Of a stretch of DNA of 64,000 nucleotides, positions 51,801-62,700 are shown piece after piece. The stretch is taken from positions 15,968,501 through 16,032,500 of the forward strand of contig OX327690.1 in the NCBI GenBank assembly GCA_946807835.1. Direction: 5' to 3'. The stretch's first letter is position 1. Each line of letters starts with the position of its first letter. Origin of the DNA: Ailanthus altissimus (lineage: Eukaryota > Streptophyta > Magnoliopsida > Sapindales > Simaroubaceae). A program made the translations under genes and the position numbers. The notes under the pieces are model-generated. The model had not been told where the DNA came from and did not search any database. It was given only the letters and a program-made list of their open reading frames with translations.

Positions 51801-54800
51801 ATTCAAACATTACTAAGCTGTAAAAGCTGCAAATTCTTTAAGAAGTTAATTTGTTGTCTTACTATGTGGAGCCAAATTCTCTGCTGGAGAAATTTATTTC
51901 TGATAATACTGCTGATTTATAAATTTTCCTAGGTAGCAATTTAGATGTTACTATACTTGTTTTCTTGCGATATGTAAAATCGATATGCAAAATATAGTAA
52001 GAATTTTACCAAGTTTGTGTTGTTTTCTTGTGTAATAACCTGAAATTTGCTAGTTGAAATATACTAAAAGAGTTATAAGTTTGTTTAGTCTTCTGAAATT
52101 TGCATAGTAATCTGAATATGTTCCGTTAGCAGAGGTCGTATCTCTTTTTTCCTTCTCTCTGATGCAAGGGATGCTGCAGGTTCTGTTCATTGGATGGGAG
52201 TGATGCAAAATCTTTTGAACCTTTACCTGCACAACGTTCGTGCTCATACAAAGTTCGGCTGGAGGACATTGGTAGTTGCCTTAGAAGTGAATGTGTTGTG
52301 ACTGATGTTTTTGGAAGGTCAAGTGAACCTGCATATGCCGAGACTGCTCCCATTGTGCCAGGTCATTGCATTTCAAGTGCAATAACTTCAGTCTTTTTCC
52401 CTAAGTTAGACATGGTCTACATTTTCTTCATCAATTGATTTAATTTTCAAAGCATTATGATCTGGATATTTCACTAAAAATTCGTCTTACATTAGTGTGG
52501 AGTGGGTTTCTTTGTTGCAGATAATGAATTAGAAAGATTCATCTTGTTTCAGTTAAAATGTAAATATGGATTCCAATTAAAACAATTTACTCAATATCCT
52601 TGTAGCTGTTGCTGATTCAACTTGGGTAATTATGGCCGTGTATATCGTCTCTTTTGAAGCATTTTTTTGTTTCACTAATTGTCAGAGTCCTTCCAGCTAT
52701 GTTCTTTTCTGAACGAACAGATGCATAATATTATTATTAAAAGTCTACTTTTCTTGATCGTCTGTTTCTTAAATATAAGTTTTTTTTTTTCTCAGGGATT
52801 CCTAGAATAGATAAGCTGGAGATTGAGGGGAGGGGTTTCCACACCAACTTATATGCTGTTTGTGGAATTTATAGTGGAGGAAAGGAAGGAAAAAGCAGAA
52901 TTCAATGGCTTAGATCAATGGTGGGAAGTCCTGACCTTATCTCTATACAAGGTATTCTGAATCATAAAGTATTGTCTACATCTTCATTCTTCTTGAGTCT
53001 TCTCTTTCTTACAAAAATCTGTACCGTTTATTATCCAGATAATTTATATGAAATGGAAAAGCAGTGACTGTAATAAAACAGTGGGTACTATCAGGACATA
53101 AGCAGAAGCCTGTAACTGTTTATAAAATTAAATATAATCACTATCGGGGCCTGCAAACAATATTTTTTTGGTTTTTAATTTATAATAAAAAATTTTACAT
53201 CCTTAATTAAAAATTTTCCTTTTCAATTATTTGGTCACCAAGTCTTCAAACATATGTAAAAGGTCAAAGTATTACATCGTGAGAAAAAGCTTTTATATTG
53301 CAGATCAGGGGATTTGATTGAATTTCTAAATATTTTTTTACGAGCCTCTTTTACAATTGTTACTTCCGAAGGTCATTCTTTTTTCCCTATTTTCTATTTT
53401 ATTTTTCTTTTGCTAAGAAACTAGAGAGCAAAATCAAAGATGATTTACAGGAAGCGAACTTTACCTTTTTTTTTTATCAGTATCAAAGGTTCAAAGAGAG
53501 GAAAAATTGCATCATTAATGAGTCTATGAAAGAAGGATTTAGCAAAACAATACCTGACTTTTCTAATTGAGATTAATGTCCTCTATGATGTTGAGGTGAT
53601 AATCACACTGTTGAGCTTCCATGTCATTCAAATTTCTAAAGGATTTAAGACCCCAACTCCAACAAGAGGAAGAGGCAGCAACCATCCTAGCTATAGGTTA
53701 AACCCCAATGACATGTAGAGTCATGGGAAAAGTCACTCGATGCAGCCTCATTAATCAAGATATCTCTCTGGAACCTGATAGTTTTCCCCCTTTCCAATCA
53801 TCATGCTGAGGCTGGCACCATCTAGCTATAGGAAGGATAGGATTTTCTTTTGTAATCACTAAGAAGACAAAAATGTTGTTGATCTCTGTTTCAGATATAC
53901 CGGAATGTTCTGAAAATATGGAATGTGTTTCGGGTGGAGTCTTGAGATGATGATGTCCTAATTCATGGTTTAAAAGAATTGTTGTTGATTCTGTGAACGG
54001 ACTGCTAATGCATCTCTGCTTAAGAGTTTGACATTTCTTTAATCATCAGAGAACTTACAATAATACTACAGATACAAACTACTTGGACAAGCTCTTTCAT
54101 GAAAAGATGTGGTGTGAAAGTAGTGGATGAGTGAAAATAAATATTAATGAAATAAGTTAAAAGGGACGAGGCAGTTATATAATTGATGCCACTTCCGTTT
54201 CTATGTATAGTATTAAATTATCTTCTTAAGCAACTTTTAATCTCAGAACCCTCATCCTTGTATAAAAGTGAAGGGTTTTCAAACTTCATTTATGTAGCTG
54301 ACGAATAGCTTACATTTTGTAAAAGATTTTTTTAGTTTTATTAAATATTTGATTCAATAAGGTTAATTTTGATCTTGCAGGGGAGACGGGGAGGATGTAT
54401 GAAGCTTATGTTGATGATGTGGGGTACAGGCTGGTAGCCATCTACACTCCTGTAAGAGAGGATGGTGTTGAGGGGCAACCGGTTTCAGCATCCACAGATC
54501 CAATTGCAGTTGGTAATTTGAAAAATCTGTCCCCAACTTGTTTGTAATGCCAATTCTTTTACTTCTAGTTTTCTCCCCATAATAAGATACCATTTACTTA
54601 AGAGAATTATTATCAACTTGAACCTCAAAAGTATATGAAAAAATTTTCAATAGCTGTTCTTAAGTTACTAGATTCTTGTATACATTTTTATTATATTTTC
54701 TTTTTAACAAATGATTTAAATTGTCGAATTCAATGGCAGAGCCTGATGTCCTTAAAGAAGTGAAGCAGAAGCTTGATCTTGGAGCTGTGAAGTTTGAGGT

Positions 54801-57800
54801 TTGTACCTAAATCTATTCCAAATGTTTTGTTGATTTTTATAATGTCCAGTTTAGCTTGGTATCACCAATAATCACCAATTCCCTTGCTCCCTGACCCAAT
54901 CGAAGTGCACGTTGTTGCATGTATTAATATACCATCCTTTGGTTTTATTTTAATTTTTCTTTTATAGTCTCCTCTTGACAAAGTGCCTATGCAAACATGC
55001 AAATCATGCACCCTAACAAGTATAAAGCATCAATTCATAATTCTAACTTGGGAAGTTAGGGTTTTATTAACGAGTATGCTAAGGCTGGAAGAGATGTTAT
55101 CAATCTTTAGGCATTTATGTTTATAAAGATCATTTTTTGTTTTAAAAGAAACTGATGAGCAAAATTAATCCATTATGAACTACAAAAGAGATTGTAAATT
55201 GGATACAAGGTCAAAAGGTACATCCTTTTGCAATGTTAAAGAAGTTTACCAATTGTGAAGGATGTAGACTTATTTTATATTTACATTTTTGTAGTTTCTG
55301 AAGCTGTGCCTTTGAATTTCCAATTACCCAAAACAAGCAACAAGCTGACTTATTTTCATACAGTACAAACTTGTGTGATATGCTTTTAACTATTATTGTG
55401 GAATTGGGTTTTCCAATCAAGAAGATGAATATAGGAACATCCTTGCTTCTGGGGGCACAGCAGATTAGTTTTATTTTAAGGGAGTTCAGCTGAATTTATT
55501 TGTGTAGGGGGGTGATTTCTTTAAAATCAAAGTACTTTCCAGCTCATCTGGCTGTTATGGTATCATTGACTCGGATCGTTTCACTGATGTATAACTGATC
55601 CCATTTGTTGTTACATAGGTTGTGTGATTCATATATTAATCTTCTTGAGGATAAGATTCTATGACACTTGTACAATCTTGAATCTTTGTTTGATTACATT
55701 TGTGTTTATTTACTTCTGTCATGGCAATTTATACTTTACTTAGTTGGATATTGTTAAGTTACCACTCGATCTTGAAAGCTAAAGCATGAAGATGAGGCTT
55801 GAACAATAGTATTTGAGCTTTAGCATTACACATGCAAGGCTAATGTCATGGACCTTTCGAGAATCGTGCGGCCTTAGACACGTTGCATGTTAAGCAGCCT
55901 AAAAAACACCACAAAGAGATGAGAAAACACGCACACAATGTATTTGAGAAAAAGCTCTCTATATTGCTGAAGAGAATATAAGCTATGAGATTATACTTTG
56001 TACAACTGAGGGTGTCCCTCTTATATACTAATAGCTCTATACAATCGACGGCTGAGATCTAAACAATCTAACAGTATTCATACAAGATGGAATAATATGC
56101 CATAAAATATTTCTAGATGCTATCACATATGCTATGGAATATTCTCCTTCCAAATAGGGGTTTACGATCCTAATAAGTTATAGGCTTGGCCCGGATCTTT
56201 ACCCATGTTAGCGGGTCTTTTAGAAGCTCCGGCCCGCTAACTACTCCAACGGCCCATATAGCCTCTAGGAGGTTTTGTCGCGCACCAAGTGTTTGAGGAA
56301 ATTATTGAAAACACTTGGGGGGCTTGACACTAGGCTAATTAACAGGCTTTTTGCGTGTATCCAAATGTTAAACACGGGCTGCCACTTTGCTGTATGAATT
56401 ATAATTTAATTAATCAAATAGAAGTACTGTTCAGGGGGCTGAATGCAAGACCATAAAGTCACATTTGCTTTGATACCATATTAAATTATCACTTGACTAA
56501 AAAGTTGAAACTTGAAGCTAAGGGTTCAAGCAATAGTATTTAAGCTTTACCAGATATTAATGTTGTCCAGGAGTATAACAATAAGCCTTTATAATGCTCT
56601 TAAAAGCTCTATTATTATAAATAGTGTAGTGTTGGAAGTAGGGATTTGGTTGTGATACAGCTGAATCTTAGGAGATTTGATTAGTTGTAAATAGTGTGAT
56701 TTAGTCAATAATATAAAATAGAAAAGTTAATTATGTGTAAAATAGAAAGTAAATAGGAAAGTTAATTATTAGTTACCTATTGTAGGAGGATTTTCCTGAT
56801 TCTTTGAGTTGTAATTTCCTTTATAAAGACCCCATGTAAAGCATTGTATTATAAGAGGCAATACACAAAATTCTTCATTCAGAATTTCTTTCTTCCGAGT
56901 TTATATGGCATAAGAGTCATCTAGAGGCTCACTGATTTGATCTCTGGAAACAGGTATTATGTGACAAGGACCGCTCTCTAAAAAAGGTTTGCATCTATTT
57001 TCTGTCCCAAATTTCAAATTTAAGCATTAAGTTTTCAAATTATTGTTAGTGTAATATCTTTACACTTGATAAATTTGCAGGTTGCTGGAGAAGGTACTCT
57101 TGAAAGAAGAATTCTTGAAGTTAATAGAAAAAGAGTAAAGGTTGTAAAACTGGGTTCCAAGACTTCATTTCCAACTACTGAAATCCGTGGAAGTTATGCT
57201 CCTCCTTTTCATGTATGTTACATGTCTGGATACTTGCTATCAGTTCAGAATCTTGTTTCAATTACTAAGTACACAGTTGTCAACAGAACACTCATTCACA
57301 CACATGCACAGAGGGGCAGAAGAAAAAGACGTTTAACTATACTTAACTTTGTGCTTCGATCATTTTTAGTTTAAGAATGCTTATATTAATGAGACCATAT
57401 TAAAGCTGGACTCTTGTTTGTCCAAAGGAATTGTCCTTTCATTGAATTAATTAAGGTCATCATCATCATTGTCGCACAAATCGGGGCTTTGACTGACTTG
57501 GGGTACGTCTTTGTAATTCCCTCTATTGTCAAGGAAGTTTATAGATGTTAGAAACATGAAGGTGTTAAGGGAACTATGCGAAGATAATCGGGGCAGGGTT
57601 TATTGATTGTTCTTGTTATGTTTTTATATATTAAGAACTTATAATCATGATTGTGATTTGCATCAGGTGGAGCTGTTTCGAAATGACCAACATCGGTTTA
57701 AGATTGTAGTGGACAGTGAGAATGAAGTGGAATTGATGGTTCAGTCCCGGCATGTGCGAGATATTATAGTCCTTGTGATCCGAGGCCTTGCTCAGCGATT

Positions 57801-57843
57801 CAACAGTACATCCCTCAATTCTCTCCTCAAAATAGAAACATAA
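33020..57843 (+). CDS. AIR9: Microtubule-associated protein AIR9
   Basis: AIR9 binds microtubules and, in Arabidopsis, marks the preprophase band and the cortical division site. Joined exons encode 1718 residues (Arabidopsis AIR9 is about 1708). Exons: 33020-33862, 35284-35355, 36066-36131, 36682-36753, 36842-36907, 37057-37119, 37230-37295, 38137-38236, 38595-38696, 40091-40323, 40446-40560, 41286-41406, 41513-41688, 42627-42762, 43137-43237, 43332-43379, 44976-45157, 45266-45383, 45727-45854, 46585-46753, 47511-47629, 47906-48074, 48317-48401, 48503-48576, 48660-48782, 49437-49632, 49729-49850, 50341-50548, 50659-50732, 51533-51671, 52180-52361, 52796-52951, 54381-54512, 54740-54798, 56954-56986, 57081-57212, 57667-57843. 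All junctions are GT-AG with matching phases and no internal stop. The start is ATG 33020; the in-frame GTG at 33014 is not needed. Order: basic Ser-rich region (1-281), LRRs (282 to about 449), eleven A9 repeats (484-1585), C-terminal domain (1586-1718). It looks intact. Confidence 0.97.
35284..38696 (+). other. AIR9: AIR9 leucine-rich repeats (exons 2-9)
   Basis: Exons 2-7 are 72, 66, 72, 66, 63 and 66 nt long, all phase 0, each encoding one LRR of 21-24 residues (for example LDLRGHKVRSLNVSGLNLQ and LYLAGNQITSLGSLPELPN). Exon 8 closes the solenoid (LRLEENPILKMPHLEAA). Exon 9 is a linker with RYPARAALCIRDGWDFCCPE before the A9 block. LRRs of this class mediate protein binding. Confidence 0.9.
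39056..39078. repeat. (TG)n microsatellite in AIR9 intron 9
   Basis: About ten to eleven TG units, flanked on both sides by short TA runs. Confidence 0.9.
39115..39269. mobile_element. MITE-like element in AIR9 intron 9
   Basis: The first ~65 bases (aattctcaggtg and on, including tattaaatcccac) are the reverse complement of the last ~65 (gtgggatttaata ... caccttagaatt). The element is 155 bp long and non-coding. The family is not identified. Confidence 0.75.
39270..39392. repeat. Tandem partial copy of the intron-9 MITE
   Basis: This 123-bp stretch repeats 39147-39269 with few changes (the aaatcccac, gcaaactagtttttaacta and caccttagaatt landmarks are all shared). Confidence 0.8.
39978..40131 (+). 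repeat. Perfect 77-bp tandem duplication over the exon-10 acceptor
   Basis: 39978-40054 and 40055-40131 are identical as far as I can read. Each copy contains the end of intron 9, the acceptor gagcag and the first 41 bases of exon 10. The coding model uses the second acceptor (exon from 40091). Use of the first (exon from 40014) would shift the frame and stop at 40247-40249. Confidence 0.95.
40091..54512 (+). other. AIR9: AIR9 block of eleven A9 repeats (exons 10-33)
   Basis: Eleven repeats of about 90-115 residues are seen. Most begin with a P-x-(V/L)-x-x-(L/V)-x-(I/L)-x-G strand, then YFGG-x-EG-x-S, a central W with R or K, and a DIG-x-x-x-x-x-x-Y-x-P-(V/I/L)-R-x-D-G end. By exon: 10-11, 12-13, 14-16, 17-18, 19-20, 21-22, 23-25, 26-27, 28-29, 30-31, 32-33. 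A9 repeats are known from land-plant AIR9 and related protist proteins and are thought to have an Ig-like beta fold. Repeats 8 and 10 deviate most in the central motif. Confidence 0.9.
54740..57843 (+). other. AIR9: AIR9 C-terminal domain (exons 34-37)
   Basis: About 130 residues (1586-1718) follow the last A9 repeat: a charged helix (PDVLKEVKQKLDLGAVKFE), several short beta-like strands (ERRILEVNRKRVKVVKL, VELFRNDQHRFKIVV, EVELMVQ), then a hydrophobic helix (RHVRDIIVLVIRGLAQRFN). The strand-then-C-terminal-helix pattern resembles a PH-like fold, which is inference only. Confidence 0.7.
55861..56058. repeat. Interspersed repeat fragment in AIR9 intron 34
   Basis: This shares about 200 bp of ordered similarity with 11148-11337 inside element B. 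It lies within the largest AIR9 intron (54799-56953). Words such as aacaatagtatttgagctt near 55802 and agcaatagtatttaagctt near 56529 recur on both sides, suggesting a larger decayed element of about 0.7 kb. Confidence 0.55.
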
Positions 57844-58130
57844 GTTAGATTAAGTGATGTAAAGTGTATACAGATCAAAATATATTGTGCTTTAGGTTTT
57901 GATGCATGCTACCCCTCTCTTTCTCCCCATTTCTATTTTCTTTGATTTTACTTCTGGCTTGTCAATGTCGGTGTTGTCATGTTTATTTATCATTTTTTTT
58001 CCTAGTAGGAAATGTTGTGCAGCCCATTGGTTAAAGAGTTGGATTTGATCACAATTAGTGTTGTACATTATATAATTAATGATAGTTTTTCAACTTGCAA
58101 GATTTCCCCGTCTCTTTGCATGTGAGGGTG
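57844..58130 (+). other. Probable AIR9 3' UTR
   Basis: A T-rich, non-coding stretch after the stop codon. I see no unambiguous poly(A) signal; the limit is a guess. Confidence 0.4.
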
Positions 58131-58829
58131 GATTTATTTATAAGAGTAGGAGCTTCAGAAATCTTGTGGGTATCTCTAGACTAACACATCTTTTTGTGAA
58201 TATACACAGTTTCCGCTACAGCTTATAAGCAGTTGAGACCTTTTGGTCCTTGTAAGTTCTTACAACATTCTATGTTAATGTTGCATCTGTGAACTCTAAA
58301 CACGTGCTAGGATACATCAAACAGACGACGTTGATTTCAGTGATACAAGATCCCAGCTAGATTGCTATGCCCAATAAAACTAACATACAAGGATGTATTA
58401 GGACTAGATATTTTGTGTAGGGGTGGTGAGAAGTGGAGTTTGCAATAGCCGTGATCACTGGCATGATCGTTTTGCTACAACTAAAACAATGGAGTTTGCA
58501 ATGGTCATGATCACTGGCACTCTGGCATACAGGTTTTCTCATTGATGGCGGCAAGAAGTGGTGGTGCCACGCAAGCTCGGCCGAACCGAGATTCAACTAA
58601 GCCTTGTCCCGAATTGAGTTCTATATAATTGTTTAGGGGCACCCCTTACAATATAGTCGACTGATTTAGTCGTTGGGTTAATTTAATGGTTGAGATTTAA
58701 GAATATAAATTTGTACGTTATTTAAAAAATATTAGAAGGCTTTTTTAATATTTAGTTAAATATAAAATAAATTTTTTAAAATTAAATTATTAACTAAATA
58801 TTCTTTTATAATATTAAAAAATTAAAAAA
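58131..58829. other. Intergenic, short direct repeat only
   Basis: Two related segments of about 35 bp containing tggagtttgcaat and gatcactggca lie near 58434 and 58491. No gene is recognised. Confidence 0.5.
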
Positions 58830-60002
58830 AATATATTACATTGTATATTATAATTATAATTATACTAATATTAAATTTTATAATTTTGATTTTAATTTTA
58901 ATTATATTAAATTTTATAATTTTAATTTTAATTTTAATTTTAATTATGTTAAATATTATAATTATAATTTTATTTTAATTAGGTTAAATAATTTTAATTT
59001 CAAATTTAATTTTAATTTTAATTTTGATTACGTTAAATGTTATCATTTCAATTTTAAATTTAATTTTAATTATGTTAAATGATACAATTTTAATTTTAAT
59101 TGCGTTAAATATTATAATTTTAATTTCAATTATGTTAAATATTATAATTTTAATTTTAATTTTAATTATGTTAAAATTTTATAATTTCAAATTTAATTTT
59201 AATTTTAATTACATTAAATGTTATAATTTCAATTTCAATTTCGATTTCAATTACGTTAAGAGTTATAATTTCAATTCTAATTCTGTTTTTAATTATAATT
59301 ACATTAAATATTATAATTTTAATTTCAATTACGTTAAACGTTATAATTTTAAATCCATTTTGATTTCATTTATATTAAATGTTATAATTTTAAATTCAAT
59401 TTCAAATTTATTTACGTTAAAAGTTATAATTCTGATTCTAATTATATAAAATAATATAATTCTAATTTTAATTTTACTTACTTTAAATATTATAATTCAA
59501 ATTTTAATTTTAATTTTAATTACGTTAAAATTATAATTTCATTTCTAATTTAAATTTAAATTAAGTATTAAATATTATAATTTTAATTCAAATTCTAATT
59601 CTAATTTTAATGACATAAAATAATATAATTTTAATTTCAGTTTTAAGTACATTAAATATTATAATTTTAATTTAAAATTTAATTTTAATTTTAATTACAT
59701 TAAACATTATAATTTCAATTTCAATTTCAGCTTCAATTACGTTAAACGTTATAATTTCAATTCTAATTTTAAACTCAAATTTAATTACGTTAAATATTAT
59801 AATTAATAATTTTAATTTTAATTTCAATAACGTTAAATATTAATTTCATCAACATTAAATATTATAATTTTAATTCCAATTTCAATAACGTTAAATGCTA
59901 TAATTCTAATTCTAATTTTAATTTTAATTACGTTAAATCTTATAATTTCAATTTCAGTTTCGTTAAATGTTATAATTTCAAATTCAATTTTAATTTGATA
60001 TT
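58830..60002. repeat. AT-rich degenerate tandem array, left part
   Basis: Repeats of gttaaatgttataattt followed by a variable number of six-base aatttt/aatttc steps. Spacing between gttaaat landmarks is mostly 40-60 bp. The ORF at 59024-59449 is a by-product. Confidence 0.8.
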
Positions 60003-60634
60003 ATATAATTGGTTTATATTTAAAAAAATAGTTGTAAAAATAAATTAAATTAAATGATAAAAATTTAAAATATTAATCTATAACTGTCGTCAGAAACAGC
60101 GGCCGACTGGTGGCTAGACGCCATTTTTTGGCGATATTTCAGTGGTAAAAAATATCAAATTTTACATCATTAAACTATTTTTTGCTTAATCTATACAATT
60201 GTGGGTCATTTTTTACTCAAAAATAGATTGAAAAATGCCAAACATAGTGACGGCCACCGCCCCCATCAATAGTAGGGCGGTGACTTGCACCACCCCTACC
60301 TATGGACAGATCACCGATCTATCCATAAATGGAGGCGATGCAAGTCACTATCCCATCATTTAATAGCGAGTGATGAAGGCCACCGCTTCTCACCATCACA
60401 TTTGGCCATTTTCTAGTATTTTTCTTCTAAAAATGTCCCCACCATTGTGTAAATCAGAAAAAAAAAAAATAGACTTTAATGACTTAAAAATATGATTTTT
60501 TTTACGCTAGAGACTCACCAAAAAATGACGTTGGTTGCCGTCTCTGATGACAGTTACATATTCTTTTTTTTAATGATTTATCATTTAATTTAATTTTTTG
60601 TAAAAATATTTTTAAAAATATTACCAACTATACA
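60003..60634. mobile_element. Foldback (MITE-like) element of about 630 bp
   Basis: Two arms of about 300 bp pair across a centre near 60315. Matching landmarks are tataattggt/accaactata at the ends, aaattaaatgata, ctgtcgtcag/ctgatgacag, ccattttttggcg and ggtgacttgca. The arms differ by scattered substitutions and small gaps. It is non-coding. It interrupts the AT array, which continues after it. Confidence 0.8.
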
Positions 60635-60799
60635 ATGACACATGTTATTTTGTGCCACGTTCTAATTTTTAATTTAATTCTATGGTTAAATTATTTTTTT
60701 TATCTTTCCACCATTAAAACTTATTAGAAAATTTTGGGTATTTTATCTCTAATTGGGATAAAGTTGTATTTATACCTAAAAATATTGAGGTAAATTTAT

Positions 60800-61620
60800 T
60801 GTTATCCCTTAAATTTTATAATTTAGATTTTAATTTTAATTTCAATTACGTTAAATGTTATAATTATAATTATAATTAGTTTAAATAATTTTAATTCTAA
60901 ATTTAATTTCAATTTTGATTTCAATTACATCAAATGTTATAATTTTAATTCTAATTTTGATTTCAAATACATTAAATGATATCATTTCAATTCCAATTTT
61001 AATTTCAATCTCAATTATGTAAATGTTATCATTCCAATTTTAATTATGTTAAATGTTACAATTTTATTTTCAATTTTAATTAATTTAAATGTAATAATTT
61101 CAATTATGTTAATTATTATAATTCAAAATTCAATTATAATTACATTAAATATTAATATTCAATTTCAATTTCAAGTACAAGTACATAAAATATTATAATT
61201 CTAATTACAATTTCGGTTTCAATTACATTAAATGTTATAATTCCAATTATAATTATAATTTCAATTTTAATTATGTCAAATATCATAATTCCAATTCCAA
61301 TTTCAATTTCACTGACATTCAATGTTATAATTGTAATTCTAATTTCAATTTCACCAACATTTAATGTTATAATTATAATTCTAATTTCGATTTCAATTAT
61401 TTTAAAGTTATAATTCTAATTTCTATTTCTATTACATTAAATATTGTAATTTCAAACCCACTTTCAATTTCAAGTATATAAATGTTATAATTTCAGTTCT
61501 ATTTCTAATTCAAATTTAATTATATTAAATGTTATAATTTCAATTTTAAATTTAAATTAAATTTTAATAAAGTTAAATGTTATAATTAAAAGTCCAATTT
61601 AGATTTCAACAAATCTAAAA
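60800..61620. repeat. AT-rich degenerate tandem array, right part
   Basis: The same gttaaatgttataattt-type units as at 58830-60002 resume after the foldback element, and fade near 61600. Confidence 0.8.
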
Positions 61621-62239
61621 TTGGAAGTTAGAAATATATTTCGGACTTGTTATATATTTTTTTGCAGCAAATCAGTAATTGGAAATTATAAATATATTCT
61701 TGAAAATTAGAAATTTGTTTGTGAATTATTTATTTTGGAAAATGAAAATTTGAATTTGTTATATATTGTTGAAATTAAGAGTTGAGATATTAAGATAGTT
61801 TAATAAATGCCTTGAAAATTAAATATATATATATATATATATACATCCAAAATATATAAACACCCCAAAAAAAGTAAAGGTCAAAAGTTAAAAACAACTC
61901 AAAAACTTTAATTTAGCTTAATTAAAATATTTTGTTATATATTTTTAAATTTAATGTAATTTAAATTTTATTTATAATTTTAATAAAAAGTGGTTAATTG
62001 AATATTAATTATTCATTAACGTAGAACAATAATTACTATTTTAAGTATGAAGTTAAATAAAATTTACTAAGAAATTAAAGATTAAATATAAAAATTTAAA
62101 TTTAAATACCACGTGACGTCTTGTGGTGGCACTATGTGGCGGGCGGGACTTTTTATGTTAACCATGGTTATTTATGACACATATAAAATATCATCCATTT
62201 GTATTATATTATATTTTTTGTGAAGTTAAATGCAAATTT
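61621..62239. other. AT-rich spacer, nothing recognised
   Basis: It contains a (TA)n run near 61828 and an isolated GC-richer stretch near 62108-62160, but no gene. Confidence 0.5.
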
Positions 62240-62700
62240 GTAATTTATAAATAAGTGGGGACACCTTCTTATATTTATGGGTGAAATGTGCAAAAGTGAG
62301 AACACGTTCTACATTAAGTGGCGTAATTAAAACTGAATTTAAAAGTAGAATTAGAATTATAACATTTAACGAAACTAAAATTATAATTATAATTAGAATT
62401 ATAATATTTAACATAATTAAATTTAAAATTAGATTTAAAATTATAATATTTAGCTTATGTTCCCACTAACTGTTGCATATGGCATTTCACTTAACATACA
62501 ATAAGCAAATAGTGAGAACATGTAGTATATTAAGTGGGAACATGATATTGTTTGTAATTAATTTTTTTTAGCATATATGAAAAGCATACGCATATAGAAT
62601 ACTCATAAAATTGGAACACCTAAAATTAAATCACATATTTTCAGTGGTAATCGACAACATGCTAAGAATGTAAAAATTTGGATAATAACAAATGATAGAA
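62240..62700. repeat. Diverged satellite unit(s), same family as 5880-8975
   Basis: It shows the aagtggggac, gggtgaaa, gagaacacgt, attaagtggg, attgtttgtaatta and atcacatattttcagtggtaatcgacaa landmarks in the order of the left-hand satellite. An inverted piece of the AT array (about 62318-62452) is embedded in the unit. Confidence 0.75.

Noticed and set aside
59024..59449. A 141-codon ORF rich in Ile, Leu and Asn
   Set aside because: By-product of the AT tandem array; no promoter or motif.
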